NCBI GenBank assembly: GCA_017414965.1 | Contig: JAFQJL010000005.1 | Location: forward strand, 1-48,130 | Source of the DNA: Clostridia bacterium | Lineage (GTDB): Bacteria > Bacillota > Clostridia > Oscillospirales > Acutalibacteraceae | Length of the DNA: 48,130 bases | Direction: 5' to 3' | Part shown: positions 1 to 7,655 of the stretch, piece after piece | Layout of the letters: each line of letters begins with the position of its first letter | Position numbering within the stretch: the stretch's first letter is position 1 | Made by a program: the position numbers and the translations under genes | Notes under the pieces: model-generated | Database searches by the model: none | Seen by the model: the letters and a program-made list of their open reading frames with translations, nothing else | Told to the model about the DNA's origin: nothing

Positions 1-27
1 ACCCATCACTGAATTTCAGTGATGGGT
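1..27. terminator. Perfect hairpin at the window edge
   Basis: A 12-13 bp perfect inverted repeat (ACCCATCACTGAA with its complement, 1-3 nt loop) sits at the left boundary. It is followed by only a weak T-rich stretch. It probably ends a gene lying outside the window, or marks a repeat boundary; which one cannot be decided here. Confidence 0.4.
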
Positions 28-103
28 TCTACTTATTCATATCATATTGGGTGTTGCAAAGGCTTTTTCTCGTTGTCAATTTGCCGCTTTCAATTTTAAT
101 CTC

Positions 104-122
104 TACACCATTTTTACACCAT
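104..122. repeat. Short direct repeat TACACCAT x2
   Basis: Two copies of TACACCAT start 11 bp apart (104-111 and 115-122) in the gene-free stretch between the edge hairpin and the secA terminator. Spaced octamers like this resemble arm-type integrase binding sites found beside integrated elements. No integrase is visible, so this is only a hint. Nothing else recognisable lies between 28 and 176. Confidence 0.25.
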
Positions 123-176
123 TCCTGCGGGGAATTGCATAGATTTATATGGAGTTATATTTTTGCGGCATTTTGA

Positions 177-200
177 AAAACCCTTATTCCATCGGGTTTT
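177..200 (-). terminator. Putative secA terminator
   Basis: A 7-bp AAAACCC/GGGTTTT stem lies about 100 nt after the secA stop. On the minus strand it reads into a short T run (GGGTTTTTC). It is weak for an intrinsic terminator but is the only candidate downstream of secA. Confidence 0.45.
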
Positions 201-297
201 ATGGGATTTTCGTGGAGATTTAAGGATTTATGAAAATCGGCTTGTGAGCAACGATTCCGAGTTTCATATCCTAACTCCTCTTGTTTCTGAAATGATG

Positions 298-3021
298 TTA
301 TTTTCCGCAGCAGGCCTTGTATTTTTTGCCGCTGCCGCACGGGCACGGATCGTTCCGCCCCACCTTACCGGTCACGGTGCGTCCGCCTTTCAGCGTGCCG
401 TCGCCGGAGGTCTGTCCCGGCTTCATGACCTGCTCGCGCTGCGGCTCGGTCTGCTCGCGGATCTCGACCGTCATCATGTGACGCGCCGTATCCTCGCGGA
501 TGGAATCGACCATCGCTTCAAACATATCGTAGCTTTCCAGACGATACTGCACCACCGGATCCTGCTGACCGTAGGCGCGCAAATGAATACCGCGGCGAAG
601 CTCCTCCATATTGTCGATGTGATCCATCCAATAGCGATCGACGTTTCGCAGAAGCACCACACGCTCCAACTCGCGCATTCGATCGCCGTACTTCTCTTCT
701 TTCTTGGCATACAGCATATGCGCGCGCTTGGTCAGTTCTTCGGTAAATTGCGTGTTTTCGGCATCCTCCAGTTCCTGCGCTGTCAGGTGGAAATCCTCCT
801 CCCGACACAGCCAACCGAGGTAATACTTCCGGAGCCCCTCCAGATCCCAGTTTTCGCGCATATCCGAAGCCGCCGCATAGCGCTCGACGGTATTGGCGAT
901 CGACTCGTCGATCATCTTCATAATGGATTCGCGGACGTCCTTGTCTGCCAGCACTTGATCGCGCTGACCGTAGATCATCTCGCGCTGGGCGTTCATCACA
1001 TCGTCGTACTGCAACACGCTGCGGCGGATGCCGAAGTTGCGCTCCTCGATGCGCTGCTGCGCGGACTCGATCGCGTTGGAGAACAGTTTGTTTTCGATCG
1101 GCATATCCTCGTCCACGCCGAGCGTCTCCATCATCGCGTTCATCCGATCGCCGCCGAACAGACGCAGCAGATCGTCGTCCATCGAGAGGAAGAATCGACT
1201 GATGCCGGGGTCTCCCTGACGACCGCTTCGACCGCGAAGCTGGTTGTCGATACGGCGGGATTCGTGCCGTTCGGTGCCCAGAATGAACAGACCGCCGGCC
1301 TGTCGTACCTGCTCAGCCTCCGGCTCGATCTCGGCGCGATACTTAGCCTCCAGCTCGCGGAACAACGCCCGCGCCGCCAGAATTTCCTCGTCGTCGGTCT
1401 CGCCGTAGCTGTCCGCCTGCTCAATGAGCTCGGCAGCGTATTCGCGGCGGCGCATTTCATCCTTAGCCAGATACTCGGCGTTGCCGCCCAACTTGATATC
1501 CGTGCCGCGACCGGCCATGTTGGTCGCAATGGTGACCGCACCGAGCTTACCGGCCTGTGCCACGATGAGCGCCTCGCGCTCGTGTGCCTTGGCGTTGAGA
1601 ACTTCGTGCGGGATACCGCGCGCCGTCAGCAACGACGCGATCTTTTCGGATTTTTCAATGGAGACCGTGCCCACCAGCACCGGCTGCTGCCGTTTGTGGC
1701 AATCGACGATCTGGTCGACGACCGCGCGGAGCTTGGCGGCCTCGGTTTTGTACACCACGTCCGGCATATCCGAGCGCACCACCGGCTTGTTGGTGGGAAT
1801 TTCCACCACGTCCAGCTTGTAGATCTGCTGGAACTCGGTTTCCTCGGTCTTGGCCGTGCCGGTCATACCGGAGAGTTTGTTGTACAAACGGAAATAATTC
1901 TGGAACGTGATAGTGGCCAGCGTGCGGCTTTCGCGCGCGACCTTCACGTGTTCCTTGGCTTCGATCGCCTGATGCAGGCCCTCGTTGTAACGGCGACCGA
2001 ACATAATGCGACCGGTAAACTCGTCAACGATCAGCACCTGATCGTCCTTGACGATGTAATCGATATCGCGGTGCATCACGCCGTGCGCCTTGATCGCTTG
2101 GTTGATGTGGTGGAGCAGGGTGACGTTTTCGGGATCCATCAGGTTTTCCACCTCAAACGCCTTTTCCGCCTTTTTCACACCCGACTGGGTGAGAGTGGCG
2201 CTGCGCGCTTTTTCGTCGACGATGTAGTCGCCGTTGGCAGAAATGTCCTGGTTTTCCTTGGCGTCCATCTCTTTGATGCGGGTGCAGGACAACCGCCGCA
2301 CAAACGCGTCCGCTTTCTGGTAAAGATCGCTGGAGCGATCGCCCTGACCGGAGATGATCAGCGGGGTGCGCGCCTCGTCGATGAGGATGGAGTCCACCTC
2401 GTCCACAATGGCGAACGCGTGACCACGCTGGACCTTGTGGTTTTGGTAGATGACCATATTATCGCGCAGATAATCAAATCCGAATTCGTTGTTGGTGCCG
2501 TAGGTGATGTCGGCGGCGTAGGCCGCGCGGCGCTCATCCTTGGAGAGGTCGTGCAGGATCAGACCGACCGACAACCCGAGGAAATTGAACACCTTGCCCA
2601 TCCATTCGCTGTCGCGCTTGGCGAGGTATTCGTTGACCGTGACCACGTGCACGCCGTTGCCGGTCAGCGCGTTGAGGTACGCCGGCAGAATGACCGTCTG
2701 CGTTTTGCCTTCGCCGGTCTTCATTTCGGCGATGCGCCCCTGATGCAGAATGATACCGCCTAAAATCTGCACCGGAAAGTGCGGGGTGCCCAGCACGCGA
2801 TCGGTCGCTTCGCGGCAGATCGCGTACGCATCCGGCAACAACGCATCCAGCGTTTCGCCGTTTGCAAGCCGTTCTTTCAAACGGGCGGTCTGCGATTTGA
2901 GTTCCTCGTCCGACATTGCCTTATAAAAGCCTTCCAACGCCAGCGTCTGATCGCACAGCGGTTGGATGCGTTTAATCTCACGGGTGCTGTAATCACCGAA
3001 CAAGCGAGAAAAAATTCCCAT
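298..3021 (-). CDS. secA: Preprotein translocase ATPase SecA
   Basis: SecA is the ATPase motor that drives unfolded preproteins through the SecYEG channel at the inner face of the membrane. The 907-residue product shows the family signatures. These are the N-terminal GIFSRLFG segment, Walker A in MKTGEGKTQT, the DEVDSILIDEARTPLIISG DEAD-box region, the TNMAGRGTDIKLGGN and RGRSGRQGD helicase motifs, and a C-terminal CPCGSGKKYKACCG zinc-binding tail that contacts SecB or phospholipid. Length is slightly above the usual 800-900. The ATG at 3021 follows an AAAGGAAG ribosome site. The gene is divergent from dusB and stands alone. The long ORF on the opposite strand is its GC-rich shadow. Confidence 0.98.
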   Translation of the reverse strand: MGIFSRLFGDYSTREIKRIQPLCDQTLALEGFYKAMSDEELKSQTARLKERLANGETLDALLPDAYAICREATDRVLGTPHFPVQILGGIILHQGRIAEMKTGEGKTQTVILPAYLNALTGNGVHVVTVNEYLAKRDSEWMGKVFNFLGLSVGLILHDLSKDERRAAYAADITYGTNNEFGFDYLRDNMVIYQNHKVQRGHAFAIVDEVDSILIDEARTPLIISGQGDRSSDLYQKADAFVRRLSCTRIKEMDAKENQDISANGDYIVDEKARSATLTQSGVKKAEKAFEVENLMDPENVTLLHHINQAIKAHGVMHRDIDYIVKDDQVLIVDEFTGRIMFGRRYNEGLHQAIEAKEHVKVARESRTLATITFQNYFRLYNKLSGMTGTAKTEETEFQQIYKLDVVEIPTNKPVVRSDMPDVVYKTEAAKLRAVVDQIVDCHKRQQPVLVGTVSIEKSEKIASLLTARGIPHEVLNAKAHEREALIVAQAGKLGAVTIATNMAGRGTDIKLGGNAEYLAKDEMRRREYAAELIEQADSYGETDDEEILAARALFRELEAKYRAEIEPEAEQVRQAGGLFILGTERHESRRIDNQLRGRSGRQGDPGISRFFLSMDDDLLRLFGGDRMNAMMETLGVDEDMPIENKLFSNAIESAQQRIEERNFGIRRSVLQYDDVMNAQREMIYGQRDQVLADKDVRESIMKMIDESIANTVERYAAASDMRENWDLEGLRKYYLGWLCREEDFHLTAQELEDAENTQFTEELTKRAHMLYAKKEEKYGDRMRELERVVLLRNVDRYWMDHIDNMEELRRGIHLRAYGQQDPVVQYRLESYDMFEAMVDSIREDTARHMMTVEIREQTEPQREQVMKPGQTSGDGTLKGGRTVTGKVGRNDPCPCGSGKKYKACCGK

Positions 3022-3113
3022 AGGTGAATCTTCCTTTCAGCCATAATTATCTTTATCATAACACAACCGCCGGCATTTTGCTACCCCTTTTTATAAACAG
3101 GATGTAAATTTTG

Positions 3114-3142
3114 TTGCGAAAACCGGCGAAAAGAGATATAAT
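3114..3142 (+). promoter_or_regulatory. Promoter of dusB
   Basis: The -35 is TTGCGA (3114-3119) and the -10 is a perfect TATAAT (3137-3142), with a 17-nt spacer. Transcription would start near 3149, leaving a short leader with the GAGGTG ribosome site. Confidence 0.8.
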
Positions 3143-3164
3143 GAACGGTAGACGAGGTGAAACT

Positions 3165-4130
3165 ATGAAAATCGGAAACATCGACATACCCGGCGTTGCC
3201 GGTCTGGCGCCGATGGCCGGCGTGACCGACCGTGCGTTTCGGGATATTTGCGTGGCCAACGGGGCGGCGTGGACGGTGACCGAAATGGTCAGCGCCAAGG
3301 GATTGACCTACGGCGATCGCAAGTCGGACGAGCTGCTCGAATTGGACGACAGCGCGCGTCCGACCGCGATTCAGTTGTTTGGGGACGATCCGACTATAAT
3401 GGCCGACGCCGCACGGCTGGCGATGAAGCATCGGCCGGATTGGATCGACATCAATATGGGATGTCCGGCGCCCAAGATCGCCGGCAATCATTGCGGCAGC
3501 GCCCTGATGCGCGATCCGGAGCTGTGTCGGCGGTTGGTCGCGGCGGTCGCCGAGGCCGTGCCGGTGCCGGTCACCGTCAAGATCCGCAAAGGGTACAGCC
3601 CCAGCGAGGTCAATGCGGTCGAGGTCGCACAGGCGTGCGAAGCGGGCGGCGCGGCGGCGATTGCCGTACACGGTCGCACGCGGGGCCAAATGTACGCACC
3701 GCCGGTGGATTGGGAGATCATTCGGGCGGTCAAGCAAGCGGTGAACGTGCCGGTCATCGGCAACGGCGACGTGACCGACGGTCCGAGCGCCGCGGCAATG
3801 CTGGCCGAAACCGGATGCGACGGCGTTTTGGTCGGTCGCGGTGCGCTCGGCAATCCGTGGGTGTTTGCGGACATTCACGCGTGGCTTACAGAGGAGCGTC
3901 GGGTGCCGACGCCGCCTGTCACGGCGCGGTTGTTGACGTTGTTGAAACAGACGCAGAACGCCATTTCGCATAAGGGCGAAAAGGTGGCGATGCTGGAAGC
4001 GCGCAAACACGCGGCGTGGTATATGCACGGGTTGACCGGTGCGGCCGCGTATCGCCGACAGGCGTGCGCCATGACCACCTTTGACGATTTGGTGGCCTTG
4101 TGCAAGCAGGTCGAACAAGAGCAAGGATAA
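3165..4130 (+). CDS. dusB: tRNA-dihydrouridine synthase (DusB type)
   Basis: This FMN-dependent enzyme reduces uridines in tRNA D-loops to dihydrouridine. The 321-residue product has the Dus TIM barrel. Near the start is LAPMAGVTDRAFR (flavin site). The NMGCPAPKI motif with the catalytic Cys is near residue 100, followed by KIRKGY and the AVHGRTRGQMY and GNGDV phosphate-binding strands. A start at 3165 is preferred over the in-frame codon at 3111 because GAGGTG lies just upstream and the 3111 start would fall inside the promoter. In E. coli dusB is linked to fis; here it is a single gene ending at a strong bidirectional terminator. Confidence 0.93.
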   Translation: MKIGNIDIPGVAGLAPMAGVTDRAFRDICVANGAAWTVTEMVSAKGLTYGDRKSDELLELDDSARPTAIQLFGDDPTIMADAARLAMKHRPDWIDINMGCPAPKIAGNHCGSALMRDPELCRRLVAAVAEAVPVPVTVKIRKGYSPSEVNAVEVAQACEAGGAAAIAVHGRTRGQMYAPPVDWEIIRAVKQAVNVPVIGNGDVTDGPSAAAMLAETGCDGVLVGRGALGNPWVFADIHAWLTEERRVPTPPVTARLLTLLKQTQNAISHKGEKVAMLEARKHAAWYMHGLTGAAAYRRQACAMTTFDDLVALCKQVEQEQG

Positions 4131-4134
4131 AAAG

Positions 4135-4171
4135 CGATCCCCCGATCGAGTGATCGGGGGATCGTTTTTTT
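4135..4171. terminator. Bidirectional terminator between dusB and rsmA
   Basis: A 13-bp perfect stem (4135-4147 with 4152-4164, loop GAGT) has a seven-T run on the plus side and TTTTT on the minus side. It serves the convergent dusB and rsmA. The rsmA stop codon (4170-4172) overlaps the T run. Confidence 0.92.
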
Positions 4172-5021
4172 ATTTCATCGAATGTTTCGTCAACCGAATA
4201 AAATCCTCCAGCGTGAGCTGTTCCGCGCGGGCGGTGGGAGAGATGCCGGCGGCATCCAACAGCGCGGCAATGTCAGTTTTGCTCATGCCGGTGCCCATCA
4301 GCGAATTGGACAGCGTCTTGCGCCGCTGACCAAAGGCCGCGCGCACCAACGAAAACAGGCGTTTTTCCTCCTCCGGCGTGCAGGTCGGCCGGTTGTGCAG
4401 CGTCAACCGAATGACCGCGCTGTCCACATTGGGCGACGGCGTAAAACTGCCGCGCGACACGTCAAACAGCTTCTCGGCGTGGGCGAAATATCGCACCGCC
4501 ATCGTGACCGCGCCGGCGTCCCGCGTGCCCGGTTCGGCACACAAGCGCGCGGCGGCTTCCTTTTGCACCATGACGGTGATCGAGGTAAACGGATACCGGC
4601 TTTCCAGCAACCGCATGATCACCGGCGAGGTGATGTAATACGGCAGATTGGCGCATACCGCCACCGGTCGATCGCCGAAATGCTCCTGCATAAAGGGATG
4701 GATGTCCACCTCCATAATATCCTTCAGCACGATCTGCGCGTTGTCGCAATCGGCGAGCGTTTCCGCCAGAATGGGTGGCAACCGATCGTCGATCTCCACG
4801 CACACGACTTTGTCTGCGCGTTGGGCAAGCTCGTAGGTCAGCACACCGACACCGGCGCCGATTTCCAGCGCCCCCATATCGGGGGAGTCAACCGCGGCCT
4901 CCGCCATCCGCGGACACACCGAGGGGTTGACCAAGAAGTTTTGCCCCAGCGCCTTGGAAAACCGAAACCCGTGCCGCGCCAGCAGGTCACGGATATAGCC
5001 GATATCTGTAAGCGCCGCCAT
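4170..5021 (-). CDS. rsmA: 16S rRNA dimethyladenosine transferase RsmA (KsgA)
   Basis: RsmA dimethylates two adjacent adenosines in helix 45 of 16S rRNA (A1518/A1519, E. coli numbering) using S-adenosylmethionine, late in 30S assembly. The 283-residue product shows KALGQNFLVNP near residue 25, the SAM-binding ALEIGAGVGVLTYELA, and the NLPYYITSPV catalytic motif (NLPY). It ends with the small C-terminal helical domain typical of the family. The start at 5021 follows GGAAGGGGGG. The longer frame up to 5189 is unlikely because it runs through the promoter and the upstream terminator. Confidence 0.96.
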   Translation of the reverse strand: MAALTDIGYIRDLLARHGFRFSKALGQNFLVNPSVCPRMAEAAVDSPDMGALEIGAGVGVLTYELAQRADKVVCVEIDDRLPPILAETLADCDNAQIVLKDIMEVDIHPFMQEHFGDRPVAVCANLPYYITSPVIMRLLESRYPFTSITVMVQKEAAARLCAEPGTRDAGAVTMAVRYFAHAEKLFDVSRGSFTPSPNVDSAVIRLTLHNRPTCTPEEEKRLFSLVRAAFGQRRKTLSNSLMGTGMSKTDIAALLDAAGISPTARAEQLTLEDFIRLTKHSMK

Positions 5022-5054
5022 ACGCTTGCCCCCCTTCCTTGAATTTCTTTGCCC

Positions 5055-5083
5055 ATTATACCACGTTTGCCATGGGAGGTCAA
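5055..5083 (-). promoter_or_regulatory. Promoter of rsmA
   Basis: On the minus strand TTGACC (5083-5078), a 17-nt spacer ending in GTGG, and a perfect TATAAT (5060-5055) form an extended -10 promoter about 35 nt upstream of the start codon. Confidence 0.82.
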
Positions 5084-5085
5084 CA

Positions 5086-5117
5086 AAAATCCCACCTGCA
5101 AAACGCAGGTGGGATTT
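5086..5117 (-). terminator. Terminator of the ASKHA/ROK-like kinase gene
   Basis: A 13-14 bp stem (5086-5099 with 5105-5117) with a 5-nt loop reads into TTTT on the minus strand, 10 nt after the kinase stop codon. It separates that gene from the rsmA promoter. Confidence 0.88.
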
Positions 5118-5127
5118 GATTTTGCTA

Positions 5128-6510
5128 TCAGCCGATCGCCGGCAGAGAGGCGGCCGCCACCGATTGTCCGACGCGGCGGATCTTCTCATCCGGCAGGTGG
5201 AGCAGCAGCTTGTCTGCCACGTCCGGATATTCCTCGTAAAGCACGCGCTCGGCCTCGGCGATGATGATATCGCCGCCCTTGCCCGACATCACGCGACCGA
5301 GCAGCAACACGTGCCGCATATCGTAATATTCCGCGTAATACGCGAGCTGGTGTCCGAGGTACACGCCGATAGAACTGTAAATATCCAGCACACGCTCGTT
5401 GCCTGCCTCCACTTCGGCCTGCACGACCTTCAGCTTCTGCGCCGGCGCCAGTCCGTCCTCAAACGTCACGCCGGCTTTGGGTGCCAGTTTGATGACCGCA
5501 TCCTGCGAGAAGTATTTGCAGCCGACGCCCTTGTCGCCCGACCACTCGTCGACCATCGCGTCCGCCTGCAGATCGACCGGCGCAAACGCCAGTTCGGTCA
5601 GCCAACCGAGAATGCAGCCGTCCTTATCGACGTAGCCGACCGCCTCGGAGGTGCCCATCGCGAGTCCCAGCACGCGGTTTTCCTCCAAGCTCATCGCACC
5701 GGCGAGCGCCGACACGTCGCCGTCGTTGGCGACTTCGTACGGCACGCCCATTTCTTCACAGGCGCGAATGTAGATGGTCTTGGTTTCGTCTTTTTTGTCG
5801 GCCGGCACCTTCACAAACAGCGAGGCGACCATCGCCTTGTTATCGATGTACACACCCGCCGAGGAAATGCCGATGGCATCCACGCGCGGCATATGCTCCG
5901 CTGCCGATTTGAAGGCGGCCAAGATCCCGTCGTAGTGATACTGCGGATCGGTGTTCTCCTTGGGATACCACACGACCTCCTCTGAGTATACCGGCACGCC
6001 GTCGATCACGGCGGATACCTTGCGGTCAGAGCCGCCGGCATCAAAACCGATGCGGCAACCGTCCAAATGACGACCGACCGCCTTGGGATTGGAGCGCTCG
6101 GCAGGACACTGTTCCAGCGGCAGACTTTCCACCACAAACGGACGCTCGTACACGCCGGACATAAAGTCCACGTCAAACGCACGCGCGCCGTCCTTGCTGT
6201 AGGTTTCGGCGATATACGCGCCCAACTCGTCGTCGCCGCAGATCATCACGTGGAAGCCGCCGGTCGCCCACAACAGCATCTTGACCGTCCGTTCCACGTA
6301 GACGCGGTCGGCCGCCGCCATTTCCGGCGTGCCGTGAATGCAAAAGCGGCGCACCGCCACGCAACCACCGTTGCGCTCGACCGCCACGGCGATCTCCTTG
6401 CCGCCTTTGGCGGACTTTTCAAACGCTCTCACAAAAGCCGAAAGCGGCATAAAGGTTTGATCCAGCACCGGCAAATTTTTCACCGGCACATTCAATCCAA
6501 ACATATTCAT
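5128..6510 (-). CDS. ASKHA-superfamily sugar kinase-like protein (ROK-like)
   Basis: Probable cytoplasmic kinase acting on a sugar or derivative; the substrate is not deducible. The 460-residue product has an actin-like ATPase core in its C-terminal two thirds. The phosphate-1 loop is in IGFDAGGSDRK near residue 178, the ROK-like catalytic-region motif is EVANDGDVSALAGAMS, and the phosphate-2 loop is GLAMGTSEAVGYVD. The first ~170 residues are an additional domain not typical of ROK kinases, which are usually about 300 residues. Start 6510 is chosen because AGGAGGGG lies 7 nt upstream; the frame could extend to 6624 without a ribosome site. It is monocistronic with its own terminator. Confidence 0.7.
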   Translation of the reverse strand: MNMFGLNVPVKNLPVLDQTFMPLSAFVRAFEKSAKGGKEIAVAVERNGGCVAVRRFCIHGTPEMAAADRVYVERTVKMLLWATGGFHVMICGDDELGAYIAETYSKDGARAFDVDFMSGVYERPFVVESLPLEQCPAERSNPKAVGRHLDGCRIGFDAGGSDRKVSAVIDGVPVYSEEVVWYPKENTDPQYHYDGILAAFKSAAEHMPRVDAIGISSAGVYIDNKAMVASLFVKVPADKKDETKTIYIRACEEMGVPYEVANDGDVSALAGAMSLEENRVLGLAMGTSEAVGYVDKDGCILGWLTELAFAPVDLQADAMVDEWSGDKGVGCKYFSQDAVIKLAPKAGVTFEDGLAPAQKLKVVQAEVEAGNERVLDIYSSIGVYLGHQLAYYAEYYDMRHVLLLGRVMSGKGGDIIIAEAERVLYEEYPDVADKLLLHLPDEKIRRVGQSVAAASLPAIG

Positions 6511-6533
6511 CAAAACCCCTCCTTTACGATACC

Positions 6534-6542
6534 AGTATAACA
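6534..6542 (-). promoter_or_regulatory. Extended -10 of the kinase gene
   Basis: On the minus strand TG-T-TATACT lies about 25 nt upstream of the start codon. No good -35 is seen, so the TG extension probably compensates. Confidence 0.5.
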
Positions 6543-6623
6543 CGTTTCTGTTCGGCTGGCGTTGTTCTATCTGGCTAAAAATTTGCATATCTTTGAAATG
6601 TTCAGAAAAAGGAGGAGTATACA

Positions 6624-7553
6624 ATGAAAACGGACGACTACACCCCCGAGGGAATCCGACTGGAAACTACCCAAAATCACCGATATACCGATACGGCGGA
6701 CGGCTTGTACGCGGCAATGGCGGAGGAGGCGATCTGCGAAGCCGTGGCGGTGCGGTGCGATACCGCACATAATTTATACGTAGAATTTCCGTGCGGCGAG
6801 GGCATCATCCCGCGCGAAGAAGGCGCCGCCGGTATTGCGGAGGGGAGCACGCGGGACATCGCGCTGCTGGCGCGCGTGGGCAAGCCGGTCTGTTTTGTGG
6901 TATCCGCCATCGAGCGAAGCGCCGACGGCACGGTGCGCGCTCTGCTCTCTCGCCGTGAGGCACAACGGCGATGTCGGCGGGATAAAGTGGCACACCTGAC
7001 CACCGGCGATATCGTGTCCGCCCGCGTCACGCGGCTGGAGCCGTTCGGCGCTTTTTGCGATATCGGGTGTGGGCTGTCGGCGCTGTTGCCGATTGCGGCG
7101 CTGTCGGTGTCGCGCATCGCGCATCCGTCCGATCGACTGACGGTGGGACAGGACATTTTTGCGGTGGTGTCGTCGCTGGCGGACGGCCGCGTCTGTTTGA
7201 GTATGCGCGAGTTGCTGGGCACGTGGGAGGAAAACGCGGCACAATTTTCGGCGGGCGACACGGTCGCCGGCATTGTGCGATCGGTGGAAAGCTACGGCAT
7301 TTTCGTGGAACTGATGCCCAATCTGGCCGGTCTGGCGGAACTCCGCACCGGCGTGACGCCCGGTACGGCCGCCGGTGTGTACATCAAAAGCATTCTCCCC
7401 GAACGAATGAAGATCAAGCTCGCGATCGTGGATACCTATCCGGCGCCGACCGGTCTGCGACCGCTGCCGTATACCCAGACAAGCGGGCATATCTCGCATT
7501 GGGAGTATACGCCGATCGGGGCGGAAAAGCGGATTTTTTCGGAATTTAGTTAA
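6624..7553 (+). CDS. S1 RNA-binding domain protein
   Basis: Probably an RNA-binding protein related to ribosomal protein S1. The 309-residue product has an N-terminal degenerate OB fold (about residues 35-120). A clear S1 domain at about 127-195 (GDIVSARVTRLEPFGAFCDIGCGLSALLPI, shown here as its key GDIV, FGAF and LPI elements) is followed by a second at about 212-270 (GDTVAGIVRSVESYGIFVEL). The 1-2-3 domain order resembles the short S1-like proteins of clostridia that lack the full set found in E. coli. The start follows AAGGAGGAG with good spacing. The stop lies only 5 nt before the next promoter, with no terminator between. Confidence 0.82.
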   Translation: MKTDDYTPEGIRLETTQNHRYTDTADGLYAAMAEEAICEAVAVRCDTAHNLYVEFPCGEGIIPREEGAAGIAEGSTRDIALLARVGKPVCFVVSAIERSADGTVRALLSRREAQRRCRRDKVAHLTTGDIVSARVTRLEPFGAFCDIGCGLSALLPIAALSVSRIAHPSDRLTVGQDIFAVVSSLADGRVCLSMRELLGTWEENAAQFSAGDTVAGIVRSVESYGIFVELMPNLAGLAELRTGVTPGTAAGVYIKSILPERMKIKLAIVDTYPAPTGLRPLPYTQTSGHISHWEYTPIGAEKRIFSEFS

Positions 7554-7558
7554 AGGCT

Positions 7559-7587
7559 TTGACATCGCTTTTCGAATATGTTAGACT
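7559..7587 (+). promoter_or_regulatory. Promoter of the CPBP gene
   Basis: A consensus -35 TTGACA (7559-7564), a 17-nt spacer ending TGT, and -10 TAGACT (7582-7587) make an extended -10 promoter. Transcription would begin near 7594, about 60 nt before the start codon. Confidence 0.78.
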
Positions 7588-7604
7588 AATTGACATAGAC
7601 TAAC

Positions 7605-7650
7605 GGTGACGGCAGAACTTCTGCCGTCCGCTGAGAAAGCGAGCGTCACC
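7605..7650 (+). promoter_or_regulatory. Three-way-junction structured leader
   Basis: The leader can fold as a closed three-way junction. P1 is GGTGAC/GTCACC (7605-7610 with 7645-7650). P2 is GGCAGA/TCTGCC (7611-7616 with 7620-7625, loop ACT). P3 is CGCT/AGCG (7629-7632 with 7638-7641, loop GAGAA). All pairs are Watson-Crick. P1 closes 5 nt before the start codon, where the ribosome site should be, and no normal Shine-Dalgarno is visible. A cis-acting control element is inferred. It does not match a riboswitch class I can recall. Confidence 0.5.
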
Positions 7651-7655
7651 CAACT

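Noticed and set aside
163-2763. 866-residue open frame on the + strand opposite secA
   Set aside because: It is antisense to a clear SecA, has no ribosome site or family features, and is His/Val/Leu-rich as expected from the complement of a GC-rich gene.
7629-7651. CTGAGA in the CPBP leader as a TPP riboswitch signature
   Set aside because: The rest of the TPP consensus (the second conserved arm) is absent and the fold is a much smaller three-way junction.
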